Assembly (NCBI GenBank): GCA_039201605.1
Contig: JBCCRO010000020.1
Span: forward strand, 29,856 to 93,855
DNA: 64,000 nt
Reading direction: 5' to 3'
Origin: CADEDH01 sp039201605
Lineage (GTDB): Bacteria > Actinomycetota > Acidimicrobiia > Acidimicrobiales > SZUA-35
How positions within the stretch are numbered: position 1 is the stretch's first letter; each line of letters opens with the position of its first letter. Below the pieces are notes generated by a model. That model was not told where the DNA came from, did not search any database, and saw only the letters and a list, made by a program, of their open reading frames with translations. A program made the translations under genes and the position numbers. Shown piece after piece: positions 53,006 through 60,987 of the stretch.

Positions 53006-53109
53006 CCGGTCAATCTATGCCCTGCCGTTCGGAGGGCGGCGCACCGGCCGACAACGGCCGTCCCTTCCCGGTGCTGCGGCCTCCTCGCCACCTCCGCCCG
53101 GTTCCCGAC

Positions 53110-53278
53110 CTAGTGCCGTATCGGGCGACGTTCGGGTTGTCGACGCCGAGTCAGGTGCGTCGCTGGGAAGGACGCAGGAAGCCGAGGTCACTTGTGAGCG
53201 TGAGCGAGGTGACGAGGACGCAGCCGGCGGCGCAGCTGGCCGGCGGAACAGCGCAAAGGTTGCCTGATACGGCACTAG
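53110..53278. mobile_element. MITE-like element with imperfect terminal inverted repeats
   Basis: A 169-bp segment bounded by inverted repeats of 23 bp (53110-53132 and 53256-53278; 20 of 23 match). Both ends begin with CTAG, so the element may be TGCCGTATC...GATACGGCA flanked by a 4-bp CTAG duplication. The inside has no gene. Its right end supplies the stop codon of the neighbouring gene. The remaining sequence between arsC and the left end (53018-53109) shows nothing. Confidence 0.65.
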
Positions 53279-53568
53279 TAGCGGGTGGCGCGGTTCATCC
53301 AGCAGCCCCGGTGCCAGTGACGGCGCAGGTCGGGGGCGTCGGGCGGGACGGCCACCAGGTGGCCCTGGCCGGGCGGGATCTCGCCGTTGCACCCCGGGCA
53401 CAGGTAGCTCTTCGTCGCCTCGTAGGGCTGGATGAAGCGGACCTCGGTGTCGGGGGTGTCGGAGGGGTCGGGGCGACGGGCCGCCGCCTTGGTGGCCGCC
53501 TTCCGACCGCTCGTCTTCCCGCCGGCCTTCTTGCGCTTGGGCCCTGCCTTCGGCCCTCGGCGAGCCAT
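53275..53568 (-). CDS. Basic zinc-ribbon-like actinobacterial protein
   Basis: 97 residues. The first 35 are very basic (MARRGPKAGPKRKKAGGKTSGRKAATK), then SYLCPGCNGEIPPGQGHLVAVP and RHWHRGCWMNRATRY, a CxxC...HxHxxC metal site. Related short proteins are common in actinobacteria, sometimes mislabelled ATP/GTP-binding; function unknown. The ATG overlaps the stop of the 35-residue membrane protein by one base. The TAG stop lies in the right terminal repeat of the MITE-like element, so the original C-terminus may have been different. Confidence 0.75.
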   Translation of the reverse strand: MARRGPKAGPKRKKAGGKTSGRKAATKAAARRPDPSDTPDTEVRFIQPYEATKSYLCPGCNGEIPPGQGHLVAVPPDAPDLRRHWHRGCWMNRATRY

Positions 53569-53675
53569 CAGATCAGGGCCCAGAGCAGCAGGGCGACGAC
53601 CACGGCGACACCCATCGCCACGTAGATGTAGTCGAACGTCGACCGCTTATGCTTTCGTGTCGGATCGAACCCCAC
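53568..53675 (-). CDS. 35-residue single-helix membrane protein
   Basis: Reads MGFDPTRKHKRSTFDYIYV, then one hydrophobic helix AMGVAVVVALLLWALI to the stop, with positive residues before the helix. The start is a GTG inside the promoter region of the divergent cytochrome gene; the two starts are 10 bp apart. The stop overlaps the next ATG (TGATG), which strongly supports translation. Function unknown. Confidence 0.65.
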   Translation of the reverse strand: MGFDPTRKHKRSTFDYIYVAMGVAVVVALLLWALI

Positions 53676-53684
53676 AGGAGAAGT

Positions 53685-54071
53685 ATGGCCACATCCGATG
53701 ACCTTCGGACGAAGCGGGCGACGAGGCTCCTGCTTTTCGCCGTAGCGGCGCTGTCTCTGTTGGTCGCGGCCTGTGCCGGCGACGTGGCCGCGCCCGAGGT
53801 GCCGGGTGGCGACCCGCAGCTGGTCGAGGGGCGGGACATCTACATCGCCAACTGCGCCACCTGCCACGGCGCCACGGGTGAGGGCGGCCGGGGTTCGAAG
53901 CTCAACGAGGGCCGGGTGCTGGAGCGCTATCCCGAGATCGTCGACCAGATCGAGCTGGTGGCGGGCGGCAACGGCGCCATGCCCGCCTTCAGCGGTCGGC
54001 TGTCCGAGGCGGAGATCGAGGCCGTCGTCCGCTATACCCGCGACATCCTGGCCGAGACCCAGAACGAGTAG
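53685..54071 (+). CDS. Lipoprotein cytochrome c
   Basis: 128 residues. Lipobox LVAAC (Cys30), then a single class I heme c site CATCHG (Cys57, Cys60, His61), with the distal Met probably in GAMPAFSG, and the final helix EAEIEAVVRYTRDILAE. It should carry electrons on the outer face of the membrane. The ATG follows AGGAGAAGT. It is not next to any oxidase or reductase gene, and only the 35-residue membrane protein gene shares its promoter region. Confidence 0.9.
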   Translation: MATSDDLRTKRATRLLLFAVAALSLLVAACAGDVAAPEVPGGDPQLVEGRDIYIANCATCHGATGEGGRGSKLNEGRVLERYPEIVDQIELVAGGNGAMPAFSGRLSEAEIEAVVRYTRDILAETQNE

Positions 54072-54093
54072 CCCGACCAGCTCGCCCGACGAA

Positions 54094-54110
54094 GGCGTCC
54101 TCCGGACGCC
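54094..54110 (+). terminator. Stem-loop after cytochrome c gene
   Basis: GGCGTCC (54094-54100), loop TCC, GGACGCC (54104-54110): a perfect 7-bp stem 23 nt past the stop. The comM -10 box (TAGGGT, 54191-54196) follows. Confidence 0.65.
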
Positions 54111-54252
54111 CGGCGGTCCGGCGTCCGGTTTCGCCTCGGGCGGGGGCCGTGGACCGAGGAGGACGCCCGACGGTGTCAGACCCCGCCTCTAGGGTGGGGA
54201 GCATTGGTGGCGCGAGCCCCCGCAACGACGTCCGATCGTTTGGGAGCTATGC

Positions 54253-55785
54253 ATGTTCGCCACCGTTTCCTCGGCCGTGGTCGAGGGGGTCACCGGCCAC
54301 CCGGTCCGGGTCGAGGTCCACGTCAGCCAGGGCCTACCCGGCTACACCCTCGTCGGCCTGCCCGACGCCGCCTGTCGCGAGTCGAGAGACCGTGTCCGGG
54401 CCGCCATCCTCTCCAGCGGGCTGACCTGGCCCCTGAAGCGGGTCACGATCAACCTCGCCCCCTCGGGCCTCCGCAAGCAGGGCTCCGCCCTCGACCTCCC
54501 CATCGCCCTCGGGATCCTCGCCGCCTCCGGTCAGATCCCGGCCGAAGCGGTGGAGACCCACGGCGCGGTGGGGGAGCTGGGTCTCGACGGGTCGGTGCGG
54601 CCCGTCCCCGGCCTCGTCTGCCTCGCCGGTGCCATCGTCACCCCGGTCGTGGCGGTGCCCGAGGCCGGTGCGGCGGAGGCGGCCCTGGTCCGGCCCGAAG
54701 CCACCCGTCCCGTGTCCTCGTTGCGTCAGTTGGTCGCCGCCCTGGTCGACGACGTCGCCCTGCCACCCCCGACGGAGTCGGGCCCGGTCGGTCCGGCCCT
54801 CGCCGACCGCGGAGATCTGGCCGACGTCCGAGGCCAGCCGTTGGCCCGTTGGGCTCTAGAGGTGGCGGCGGCCGGCGGGCACCACCTGCTCATGGTCGGC
54901 CCACCGGGATCGGGCAAGACGATGCTGGCCAACCGCCTGGTCGGCCTCCTGCCCGATCTCGGTCCGGACGAATCGCTCGTCGCCACCAGCGTCCACTCGG
55001 CCGCCGGGGTCGGCCTGCCCCCGGGCGGCCTCGTCCGGCGGCCGCCGCTGCGGGCCCCGCACCACGGTGCCTCGCTGGTGTCGTTGGTCGGCGGCGGCAC
55101 GTCCGCCCTGCGCCCCGGCGAGATCTCCTGCGCCGCAGCCGGTGTCCTCTTCCTCGATGAGCTCGGCGAGTTCGCACCGACGGCGCTCGATGCGCTGCGT
55201 CAGCCGTTGGAGGAGGGGGTGGTGCGGGTGGCGAGAGCGGCCCGGGCCGTCACCCTGCCCGCCCGCTTCCTGCTGATCGCGGCGATGAACCCCTGCCCGT
55301 GCGGGGAGGGCGGCCCGATCGGGGAGTGCCGGTGCAGCGAGGCGTCGAGGGCCCGCTACGCCCGACGACTCTCGGGCCCTCTCCTCGACCGCTTCGACGT
55401 GCGGGTCGAGGTCCGTCCCCCGCCGGCCCATCTTCTTCTGGGGCGGGCCCGGGAGGAGTCGACGGCCGAGGTGGCGGAACGGGTGGCCCGGGCGCGGGCG
55501 GCGGCCCGGGAGCGCGGGGTCGCCACCAACGCTCGCCTCTCGGTCGACCAGCTCGACGAGTACGCCCCGCTCACGGCCGAGGCCACCGCCGTCCTTCGGG
55601 CGGCGCTGGAGGCGGGGGCGTTGACCGGGAGGGGCCTCACCCGGGTGCGTACCGTGGCCCGCACCATCGCCGACCTCACCGGCGAGTCCGTGATCGACCA
55701 CGACGTGATCTCGGGCGCCCTCGCTCTGCGGGCCATGCCCACCTCGGTGCTCGGCAAGGATCCGCAGGAGGTGCGGGCCTCATGA
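54253..55785 (+). CDS. comM: ComM/YifB-type Mg chelatase-like ATPase
   Basis: 510 residues. An N-terminal ChlI-like segment (VEVHVSQGLPGYTLVGLPDAACRESRDRVRAA), then a AAA+ core with GPPGSGKT near residue 216, APHHGAS, VLFLDELGEF (Walker B) and MNPCPCG followed by cysteines typical of the family, and a C-terminal helical domain. ComM is a hexameric helicase that extends DNA heteroduplexes during natural transformation. Coupled to dprA by an ATGA overlap. Confidence 0.94.
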   Translation: MFATVSSAVVEGVTGHPVRVEVHVSQGLPGYTLVGLPDAACRESRDRVRAAILSSGLTWPLKRVTINLAPSGLRKQGSALDLPIALGILAASGQIPAEAVETHGAVGELGLDGSVRPVPGLVCLAGAIVTPVVAVPEAGAAEAALVRPEATRPVSSLRQLVAALVDDVALPPPTESGPVGPALADRGDLADVRGQPLARWALEVAAAGGHHLLMVGPPGSGKTMLANRLVGLLPDLGPDESLVATSVHSAAGVGLPPGGLVRRPPLRAPHHGASLVSLVGGGTSALRPGEISCAAAGVLFLDELGEFAPTALDALRQPLEEGVVRVARAARAVTLPARFLLIAAMNPCPCGEGGPIGECRCSEASRARYARRLSGPLLDRFDVRVEVRPPPAHLLLGRAREESTAEVAERVARARAAARERGVATNARLSVDQLDEYAPLTAEATAVLRAALEAGALTGRGLTRVRTVARTIADLTGESVIDHDVISGALALRAMPTSVLGKDPQEVRAS

Positions 55786-56972
55786 GCACCGATGCGGCGA
55801 GCCTCGCCGACCGCCGGGCCAGACTGGCCCTGGCCTCCCTCCCGGCTATGGGGCCGGCCCGGCTCCGCTGGCTGCTGGCCGCCGATGAGCCGATCGAGGT
55901 GGTGGCCCACCTGCGCCACGGTCGCCTGCCGCCGGGGGTCGGTCATGCCCCTCGGGGTGTCACCCGCAAGCTGGTCGACCGGTGGACGGCCACGTTGCGA
56001 TCCCAGATGCTCGACGAGCTGTGGGCGGCGAACTCCCTCGACGGCGGAGCGATGTTGGCCCCGGCCGATGACCTGTGGCCCTTCGTCGACGACCCCGAGC
56101 CACCGGCACTGCTGTTCACCCGGGGTGACCCGGGCCTGTTGGTGGCACCGGCGATGGTGGCCATCGTCGGCACCCGGCGGTGCTCGGCCGTGGGGCGCCA
56201 TGTCGCCACCGAGCTGGGGGCGGAGCTGGCCGAGGCCGGCGTGATCGTGGTCAGCGGCCTGGCCACCGGCATCGACGGCTGCGCCCATCGGGGGGTGTTG
56301 GCCGCCGGTGGCCGTCCGCTGGCCGTCGTCGGCTCCGGGCTCGATTGCGTCTACCCCGCCGCCAACCGTCGGCTGTGGTTCCGCACCGCCGATGTCGGCC
56401 TGCTGATCAGTGAGGCCCCGGCCGGGACCCACCCCGAGCGGTGGCGGTTCCCGGCCCGGAACCGGCTGATCGCGGCGCTTGCCGACGCCGTGGTGGTGGT
56501 CGAGTCGCACACGTCGGGCGGCTCGATGCACACGGTCCACGAGGCGGCCGAGCGAGGTCGACTGGTCATGGCGGTGCCCGGCGCCGTCACCAACCCGGCC
56601 GCCGCCGGCACCAACCAGCTGCTGGCCGAGGGCTGCCCACCGGTCACCGGCGCCGCCGACGTGATCGACGCCCTGGGCCTGTCGTCAGAGGCGCCCGCGG
56701 CAGATCGCGACCGGGCGGCGCCGCGAGCCGCCCACGGCGACGCCTCAGGCGGGGGCCGGGGTGCGGCGTTGTCGGCCCGTCAGCGGCTGATCCTGGCCGA
56801 GGCGCGGGCCGGCGCCGTCCATCTCGACGAACTGGTGACGTTGGCCGCCGGCCCCGGTTCGCCTGCGGCGTCGATCCACCAGGTGTTGGCCGACGTCCAG
56901 GGTCTGGTCGATCAGGGGGAGGTGGTGCTCGATGGCTCGACGGTCTCGTTGGTCGGCCCGCACTCGCCGTAG
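55782..56972 (+). CDS. dprA: DNA-processing protein DprA
   Basis: 396 residues. The Rossmann-like DprA core is intact: VAIVGTRRCSAVGR, VVSGLATGIDGCAHRGVLAAGGRPLAVVGSGLDCVYPAANR, LLISEAPAGTHPERWRFPARNRLIAAL and AVPGAVTNPAAAGTNQLLAEG. A C-terminal winged-helix segment follows a low-complexity linker. It loads RecA on incoming single-stranded DNA. With comM it makes a competence pair, but no uptake genes lie in the window. Confidence 0.95.
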   Translation: MSTDAASLADRRARLALASLPAMGPARLRWLLAADEPIEVVAHLRHGRLPPGVGHAPRGVTRKLVDRWTATLRSQMLDELWAANSLDGGAMLAPADDLWPFVDDPEPPALLFTRGDPGLLVAPAMVAIVGTRRCSAVGRHVATELGAELAEAGVIVVSGLATGIDGCAHRGVLAAGGRPLAVVGSGLDCVYPAANRRLWFRTADVGLLISEAPAGTHPERWRFPARNRLIAALADAVVVVESHTSGGSMHTVHEAAERGRLVMAVPGAVTNPAAAGTNQLLAEGCPPVTGAADVIDALGLSSEAPAADRDRAAPRAAHGDASGGGRGAALSARQRLILAEARAGAVHLDELVTLAAGPGSPAASIHQVLADVQGLVDQGEVVLDGSTVSLVGPHSP

Positions 56973-57003
56973 GGGCCGGCGGTGCAGGCTCCGCATTGTC
57001 GGC

Positions 57004-57831
57004 TCAGCGGGCGGCGAGGGCGGCTGCCACGTCGTCGACGGCGGCCGCCGGCATGGTGGGCGACATCCCCACGATCACCAGGTCGACGTCCACCTCGGCC
57101 CATCGTTCGATCTCGGCGGCGAAGGCGTCCGCGTCGCCGGTCCAGCGGGCGATGGTGCTGCAGGTGATCTCGGCCGGGTCGCGTTCGATGTCGGCACAAC
57201 GCCGATGGAGCACCTCCCGACAGGCGAGAAACTCCTCGGTCTCGGTACCGCTGAAGTTCCAGTGGTGGGCGTACCGGGCCGCCAGAGGCAGGGTCCTCTT
57301 CTTGCCCCGGCCCCCGATGCAGATCGGGAGCGGATCCTGGACCGGTTTCGGATTGTTCATGGCGGCGTCGAGTCGGTAGTGCTCGCCGGCGAACGTGGTC
57401 CGCTCGTTGGTGAGCAGGCTGGCGAGCACCTCCAGGCCCTCCTCGAACCGGTCGAAGCGCTCAGACATCGAGCCGAGCGGGATGCCGAAGGCGTCGCACT
57501 CCTCCTCGTTCCACCCGGCGCCGATCCCGAGTTCGAGTCGTCCGCCGCTGGTGATGTCGAGCGTGCTCGCCATGTTGGCCAGCACGCCGGGGTGGCGGTA
57601 GGGCATGCCGCTCACCAGCACCGCTCCCCGCAGGCGTTCGGTCTCGTGAAGCAGAGCGGCCAGGGTCATCCAGCCCTCCATGCAGTCCTCGGTCGAGTCG
57701 CCGAAGAGCGGGTACAGGTGGTCGAAGGTCCAGCCCGACTCGAACAGCTCATGGCCGTCGGCCCGTTGCCAGACCTCGAGCATCCAGTCCCAGGTCGTTC
57801 GTTGTGGAGCGGTGACGAAGGCGAAGCGCAT
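57004..57831 (-). CDS. LLM-class F420-dependent oxidoreductase
   Basis: 275 residues, a short member of the luciferase-like family: MRFAFVTAPQ, WTFDHLYPLFG, LDITSGGRLELGIGAGWNEEECDAFGIPLG, then PLPICIGGRGKKRTLPLAARYAHHWNF. The phrase GAGWNEEECDAFGI is typical of the F420-dependent group common in actinobacteria. The ATG at 57831 was chosen over an upstream in-frame codon, because the family begins MRFA and CAAGAT sits 6 nt before it. Convergent with dprA. Confidence 0.85.
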   Translation of the reverse strand: MRFAFVTAPQRTTWDWMLEVWQRADGHELFESGWTFDHLYPLFGDSTEDCMEGWMTLAALLHETERLRGAVLVSGMPYRHPGVLANMASTLDITSGGRLELGIGAGWNEEECDAFGIPLGSMSERFDRFEEGLEVLASLLTNERTTFAGEHYRLDAAMNNPKPVQDPLPICIGGRGKKRTLPLAARYAHHWNFSGTETEEFLACREVLHRRCADIERDPAEITCSTIARWTGDADAFAAEIERWAEVDVDLVIVGMSPTMPAAAVDDVAAALAAR

Positions 57832-57995
57832 CGCTGCATCTTGGCAGGCCCGGCCCCCACTCGGCACGGGCGGCCCGGGGCACAGGCGGGTGCGGCGGAG
57901 GTCGGGTCACCACCAGCTGGGGCCCTGCGCCGCCAATTGTGTCTCTGCGTCAACAGCCACCACTCTGAGCGTTCTCAGGGCTACGGTCGGCCGCC

Positions 57996-58997
57996 GTGAC
58001 CACGACCGCCGCACGCTCCCGCTACCTGCACGCCCTCGGGTTCCAGGCGGTCGAGCAGGGCGACCCGGGCCATTCGGCTCATTCTGGTCACTTCGACCCC
58101 AATTCGACGAGTTCACCTCACTCCCGGTGGCTGAGTGTCGACGGAAAGTGGGAACGGGTGGGCTCGGTCACGGACGACCTCGCCGTTCTCACAACGTCAT
58201 CACAAACCACGGCGGGAACTGTGACCATCGATACGGAAGTCGAATTGGGCAGCGTCTGGGCCAGCTTCAAGGAGCACGGGCGCCAGAGCGATAGAGATCA
58301 GCTGATCGTGTACTACGCACCTTTGGTGAAGTACGTGGCCAGCAGGGTGGCGGCAGGCCTCCCCCAGAGCGTCGATCAGTCAGACCTCGTGAGCTACGGG
58401 ATGTTCGGGCTCATCGATGCCATCACCAAGTTCGATCCCGAGCGGGGCTACAAGTTCGAGACCTACGCCATCTCCCGGGTGAAGGGCGCCATCCTCGACG
58501 AGCTCCGATCGATCGACTGGGTGCCTCGATCGGTGCGGTCCAAGGCCAAGTCGGTGGAGCGGGCCATGTCGAAGCTCGAAGCCACCCTCCACCGCTCACC
58601 GACCGACGACGAGATCGCCGACGAGCTCGACCTCACCGTCGATCAGCTCAACGGCATCTACAGCCAGATCTCCTCCGTGGGCCTGGTCGCCCTCGACGAG
58701 ATGCTGTCGCTCAACAGCGGCGAGAGCCTCACCTTCGGCGACACCCTCGCCGACCGTGAGGACGGCCCCGGCGGCGTCTTCGAGCAGGTCGAGACCCGTC
58801 AGATGTTGGCCCAGGCCATCAACCGGATGAGTGAGCGGGAGAAGATCGTGCTCACCCTCTACTACTACGAGAGTCTGACCCTGGCCGAGATCGGACGGGT
58901 GCTCGGTGTCACCGAGAGCCGGGTCTGCCAGATCCACACCAAAGCCGTGCTCTCGTTGAAGTCCCGTCTCGCCTCGATGGAGCGAGAGCCCATCTAG
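57996..58997 (+). CDS. whiG: WhiG/FliA-family RNA polymerase sigma factor
   Basis: 333 residues. Region 2 (QLIVYYAPLVKYVASRVAAGLPQSVDQSDLVSYGMFGLIDAITKFDPERGYKFETYAISRVKGAILDELRSIDWVPRSVR), region 3, and region 4 with the HTH (LTLAEIGRVLGVTESRVCQIHTKAVLSL) are all present. In Streptomyces WhiG drives sporulation, elsewhere FliA drives motility. The frame starts at GTG 57996, with TACGGT 8 nt upstream, and gives about 80 residues before the sigma core, longer than in WhiG. A later GTG (58219) is an alternative. CTGAG-CGTT-CTCAG lies just upstream of the -10 box. Confidence 0.92.
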   Translation: MTTTAARSRYLHALGFQAVEQGDPGHSAHSGHFDPNSTSSPHSRWLSVDGKWERVGSVTDDLAVLTTSSQTTAGTVTIDTEVELGSVWASFKEHGRQSDRDQLIVYYAPLVKYVASRVAAGLPQSVDQSDLVSYGMFGLIDAITKFDPERGYKFETYAISRVKGAILDELRSIDWVPRSVRSKAKSVERAMSKLEATLHRSPTDDEIADELDLTVDQLNGIYSQISSVGLVALDEMLSLNSGESLTFGDTLADREDGPGGVFEQVETRQMLAQAINRMSEREKIVLTLYYYESLTLAEIGRVLGVTESRVCQIHTKAVLSLKSRLASMEREPI

Positions 58998-59112
58998 CGA
59001 CGCTGCTCGATACGGCGACGCTACCGTCGCATCGGTCGGGACAAGGCCGACACCGCTTCCCCCACAGTGCGATCGGGTCACCTCGTGGCCCGCCCAGCAG
59101 GGGAGAAGCCCC

Positions 59113-59634
59113 ATGTCCCGACTACTCGTCTCCGCCCTCGTGGCCCTGATCGTCGTCCTCGGCACCGGTGGCGGCTCCGCCTCACCGGCCCTGGCTCAGG
59201 CCGCACCGCCGACGGACTGCGGCTGGCGACCACCGGTCGACGCCCCCGTCGTCGACCCGTTCCGTCCGCCCGAGGGGCCCTACGGCGCCGGGAACCGGGG
59301 GATCGAGTACGGCGTGACCGACGGGGCACCGGTGCGGGCCGTGGCCGACGGGCGCGTCGGCTTCCGCGGACCGGTGGCGGGCCGGCTCTACCTCGTCGTC
59401 CATCACGACGGCGATCTGCGCTCGACCTACGGGCCGCTGGCCTCGATCGACGTCCTCCGGGGAGCCACCGTCGCCGCCGGTGCCCCGGTCGCCACCGCCG
59501 CCGTCGGCTTCCACCTCACCGCCCGAATCGGCGAGCGCTACATCGACCCCGGGCCGCTGCTCGACGGCACCTGCGGGCCGCCCCGCCTCGTTCCCCCCAC
59601 CCGACTGATCGACCGCCCCACCGGCATCCGCTGA
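59113..59634 (+). CDS. Secreted M23/LytM-fold protein, degenerate active site
   Basis: 173 residues. Signal peptide 1-29 ending in LAQA. The M23 beta-sheet core is visible (GIEYGVTDGAPVRAVADGRVGFRGPV, LYLVVHHDGDLRSTYGPLASIDVLRGATVAAGAPVA), but the zinc ligands are changed: HRGxD reads NRGIE, and the final HLH reads FHLTAR. I infer a non-hydrolytic LytM that may activate other amidases. An M23 gene between whiG and rpsB is conserved in actinobacteria. Confidence 0.82.
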   Translation: MSRLLVSALVALIVVLGTGGGSASPALAQAAPPTDCGWRPPVDAPVVDPFRPPEGPYGAGNRGIEYGVTDGAPVRAVADGRVGFRGPVAGRLYLVVHHDGDLRSTYGPLASIDVLRGATVAAGAPVATAAVGFHLTARIGERYIDPGPLLDGTCGPPRLVPPTRLIDRPTGIR

Positions 59635-59706
59635 CCGACCGCTCCGGTGGGCCGGCCCCACGGCACCAACGGCATCCGCTGACCGACCGCTCGCCGGGCC
59701 GGCCCC
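59623..59706. repeat. 48-bp tandem duplication at the LytM 3' end
   Basis: The 22-bp sequence beginning GGCATCCGCTGACCGACCGC occurs at 59623 and 59671, and both copies are followed by GGGCCGGCCCC. The copy overlaps the LytM stop codon. It looks like a recent slip duplication. The rest of 59707-59779 shows nothing. Confidence 0.85.
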
Positions 59707-59779
59707 GAGCGACGGCGCTGCCTCCGGCCCGCGATCGGATAGCGGGTCATCAGGCGTCGGAGGCGACCGACCGGGTCGC

Positions 59780-59933
59780 TAGCATTGATTCCCGGACGTA
59801 GCGGCCCGTTCGCCGCGTTCAGCCGTCCCGACCGGGGCGGCGGCACTTACACCTGACCACACGGCCGTCCGCATTCCACGGTCCAGGGCCACCCATCGGG
59901 TCCCCTGGCACGGACGGTTGCCACAACCGGAGG
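59780..59933 (+). promoter_or_regulatory. rpsB promoter and structured leader
   Basis: TAGCAT (59780-59785) is the likely -10 box, giving a leader of about 150 nt. CCGTCCG (59865-59871) pairs with CGGACGG (59911-59917), enclosing CCAGGG/CCCTGG (59883-59888, 59903-59908). The stem ends 11 nt before the AGGAG that precedes the start, so it may control S2 synthesis. Confidence 0.5.
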
Positions 59934-59941
59934 AGAACACC

Positions 59942-60895
59942 GTGACCGCAGTCGTCACCATGAAGCAGATGCTCGAGGCCGGGGTCCACTTCGGCCATCA
60001 GACCCGTCGCTGGAACCCCAAGATGAAGCGGTTCATCCACGGCGACCGCAACGGGGTCTACATCATCGATCTGGAGGAGACGCTCCGCCGGGTCGAGAAG
60101 GCGTACACCTTCGTGCGCGACACCGTCGCCGACGGCGGCACCGTCCTCTTCGTCGGTACCAAGAAGCAGGCTCAGGAGCCGATCCGGCGCCACGCCCGCT
60201 CGGTCGGCATGCCCTTCGTCGACCAGCGTTGGCTGGGCGGCATGCTCACCAACTACCAGACGATCTCCAAGCGGGTCGGCAAGCTGCTCGAGTACGAGCG
60301 CATGCGCGCCGCCGGCGACTTCGAGGAAATGCCGAAGAAGGAAGCGCTCCGCTACAGCCGTGAGCTGGAGAAGCTCGATCGCAATATCGGCGGTATCAAG
60401 ACGATGGGCAAGCTGCCCTCCGTCGTATTCGTCCTCGACACCATCATCGAGCACATCGCCGTCACCGAGGCCCGCAAGCTGGGCATCCCGATCGTGGCCG
60501 TGGTCGACACCAACTGCGACCCCGATCTCATCACCTACCCCATCCCCGGCAACGACGACGCCATCCGCTCGGCCGAGCTGATGACCCGGGTCATCGCCGA
60601 GGCCGTGGCCGAGGGCAAGCTCATCGCCGGTTCCCGCAACGGTGCCGCCGCTCCCGAGCTCACCGGTGAGGTGGCCCGCACCCCCGAGGAGGAGGCCGCC
60701 GTGGCCGAGGCGCAGGCCGAGGCCCGTGCCGCAGCCGCCGCCGAGGCCGCCGCCCGCGAGGCCCGCCTCGCCGAGGCCGCTCCCGCCGCCGAGGCCGCTC
60801 CTGCCGCCGAAGCTCCGGCTGCTGAGGCCGCTCCCGCCGCCGAGGCTCCGGCCGCCGAGGGTGAGACCCCGGCTCCCGAGGCCCCGGCCGAGTAG
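59942..60895 (+). CDS. rpsB: 30S ribosomal protein S2
   Basis: 317 residues from a GTG that follows GGAGGAG by 6 nt. MKQMLEAGVHFGHQTRRWNPKM and GGIKTMGKLPSVVFVLDTIIEHIAVTEARKLGIPIVAVVDTNCDPD are diagnostic of uS2. The last 75 residues are an Ala/Glu/Pro-rich tail with repeats of an EAAPAAEAP unit, common in actinobacterial S2. Followed by tsf. Confidence 0.97.
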   Translation: MTAVVTMKQMLEAGVHFGHQTRRWNPKMKRFIHGDRNGVYIIDLEETLRRVEKAYTFVRDTVADGGTVLFVGTKKQAQEPIRRHARSVGMPFVDQRWLGGMLTNYQTISKRVGKLLEYERMRAAGDFEEMPKKEALRYSRELEKLDRNIGGIKTMGKLPSVVFVLDTIIEHIAVTEARKLGIPIVAVVDTNCDPDLITYPIPGNDDAIRSAELMTRVIAEAVAEGKLIAGSRNGAAAPELTGEVARTPEEEAAVAEAQAEARAAAAAEAAAREARLAEAAPAAEAAPAAEAPAAEAAPAAEAPAAEGETPAPEAPAE

Positions 60896-60987
60896 TCGCT
60901 CGCCGGGCCGACCTCCCACCGGGTCGACCGAACCAACCCGACCACCTCACCACCCCTCCACCTCACGACGACAAGGAACGATCAGCG

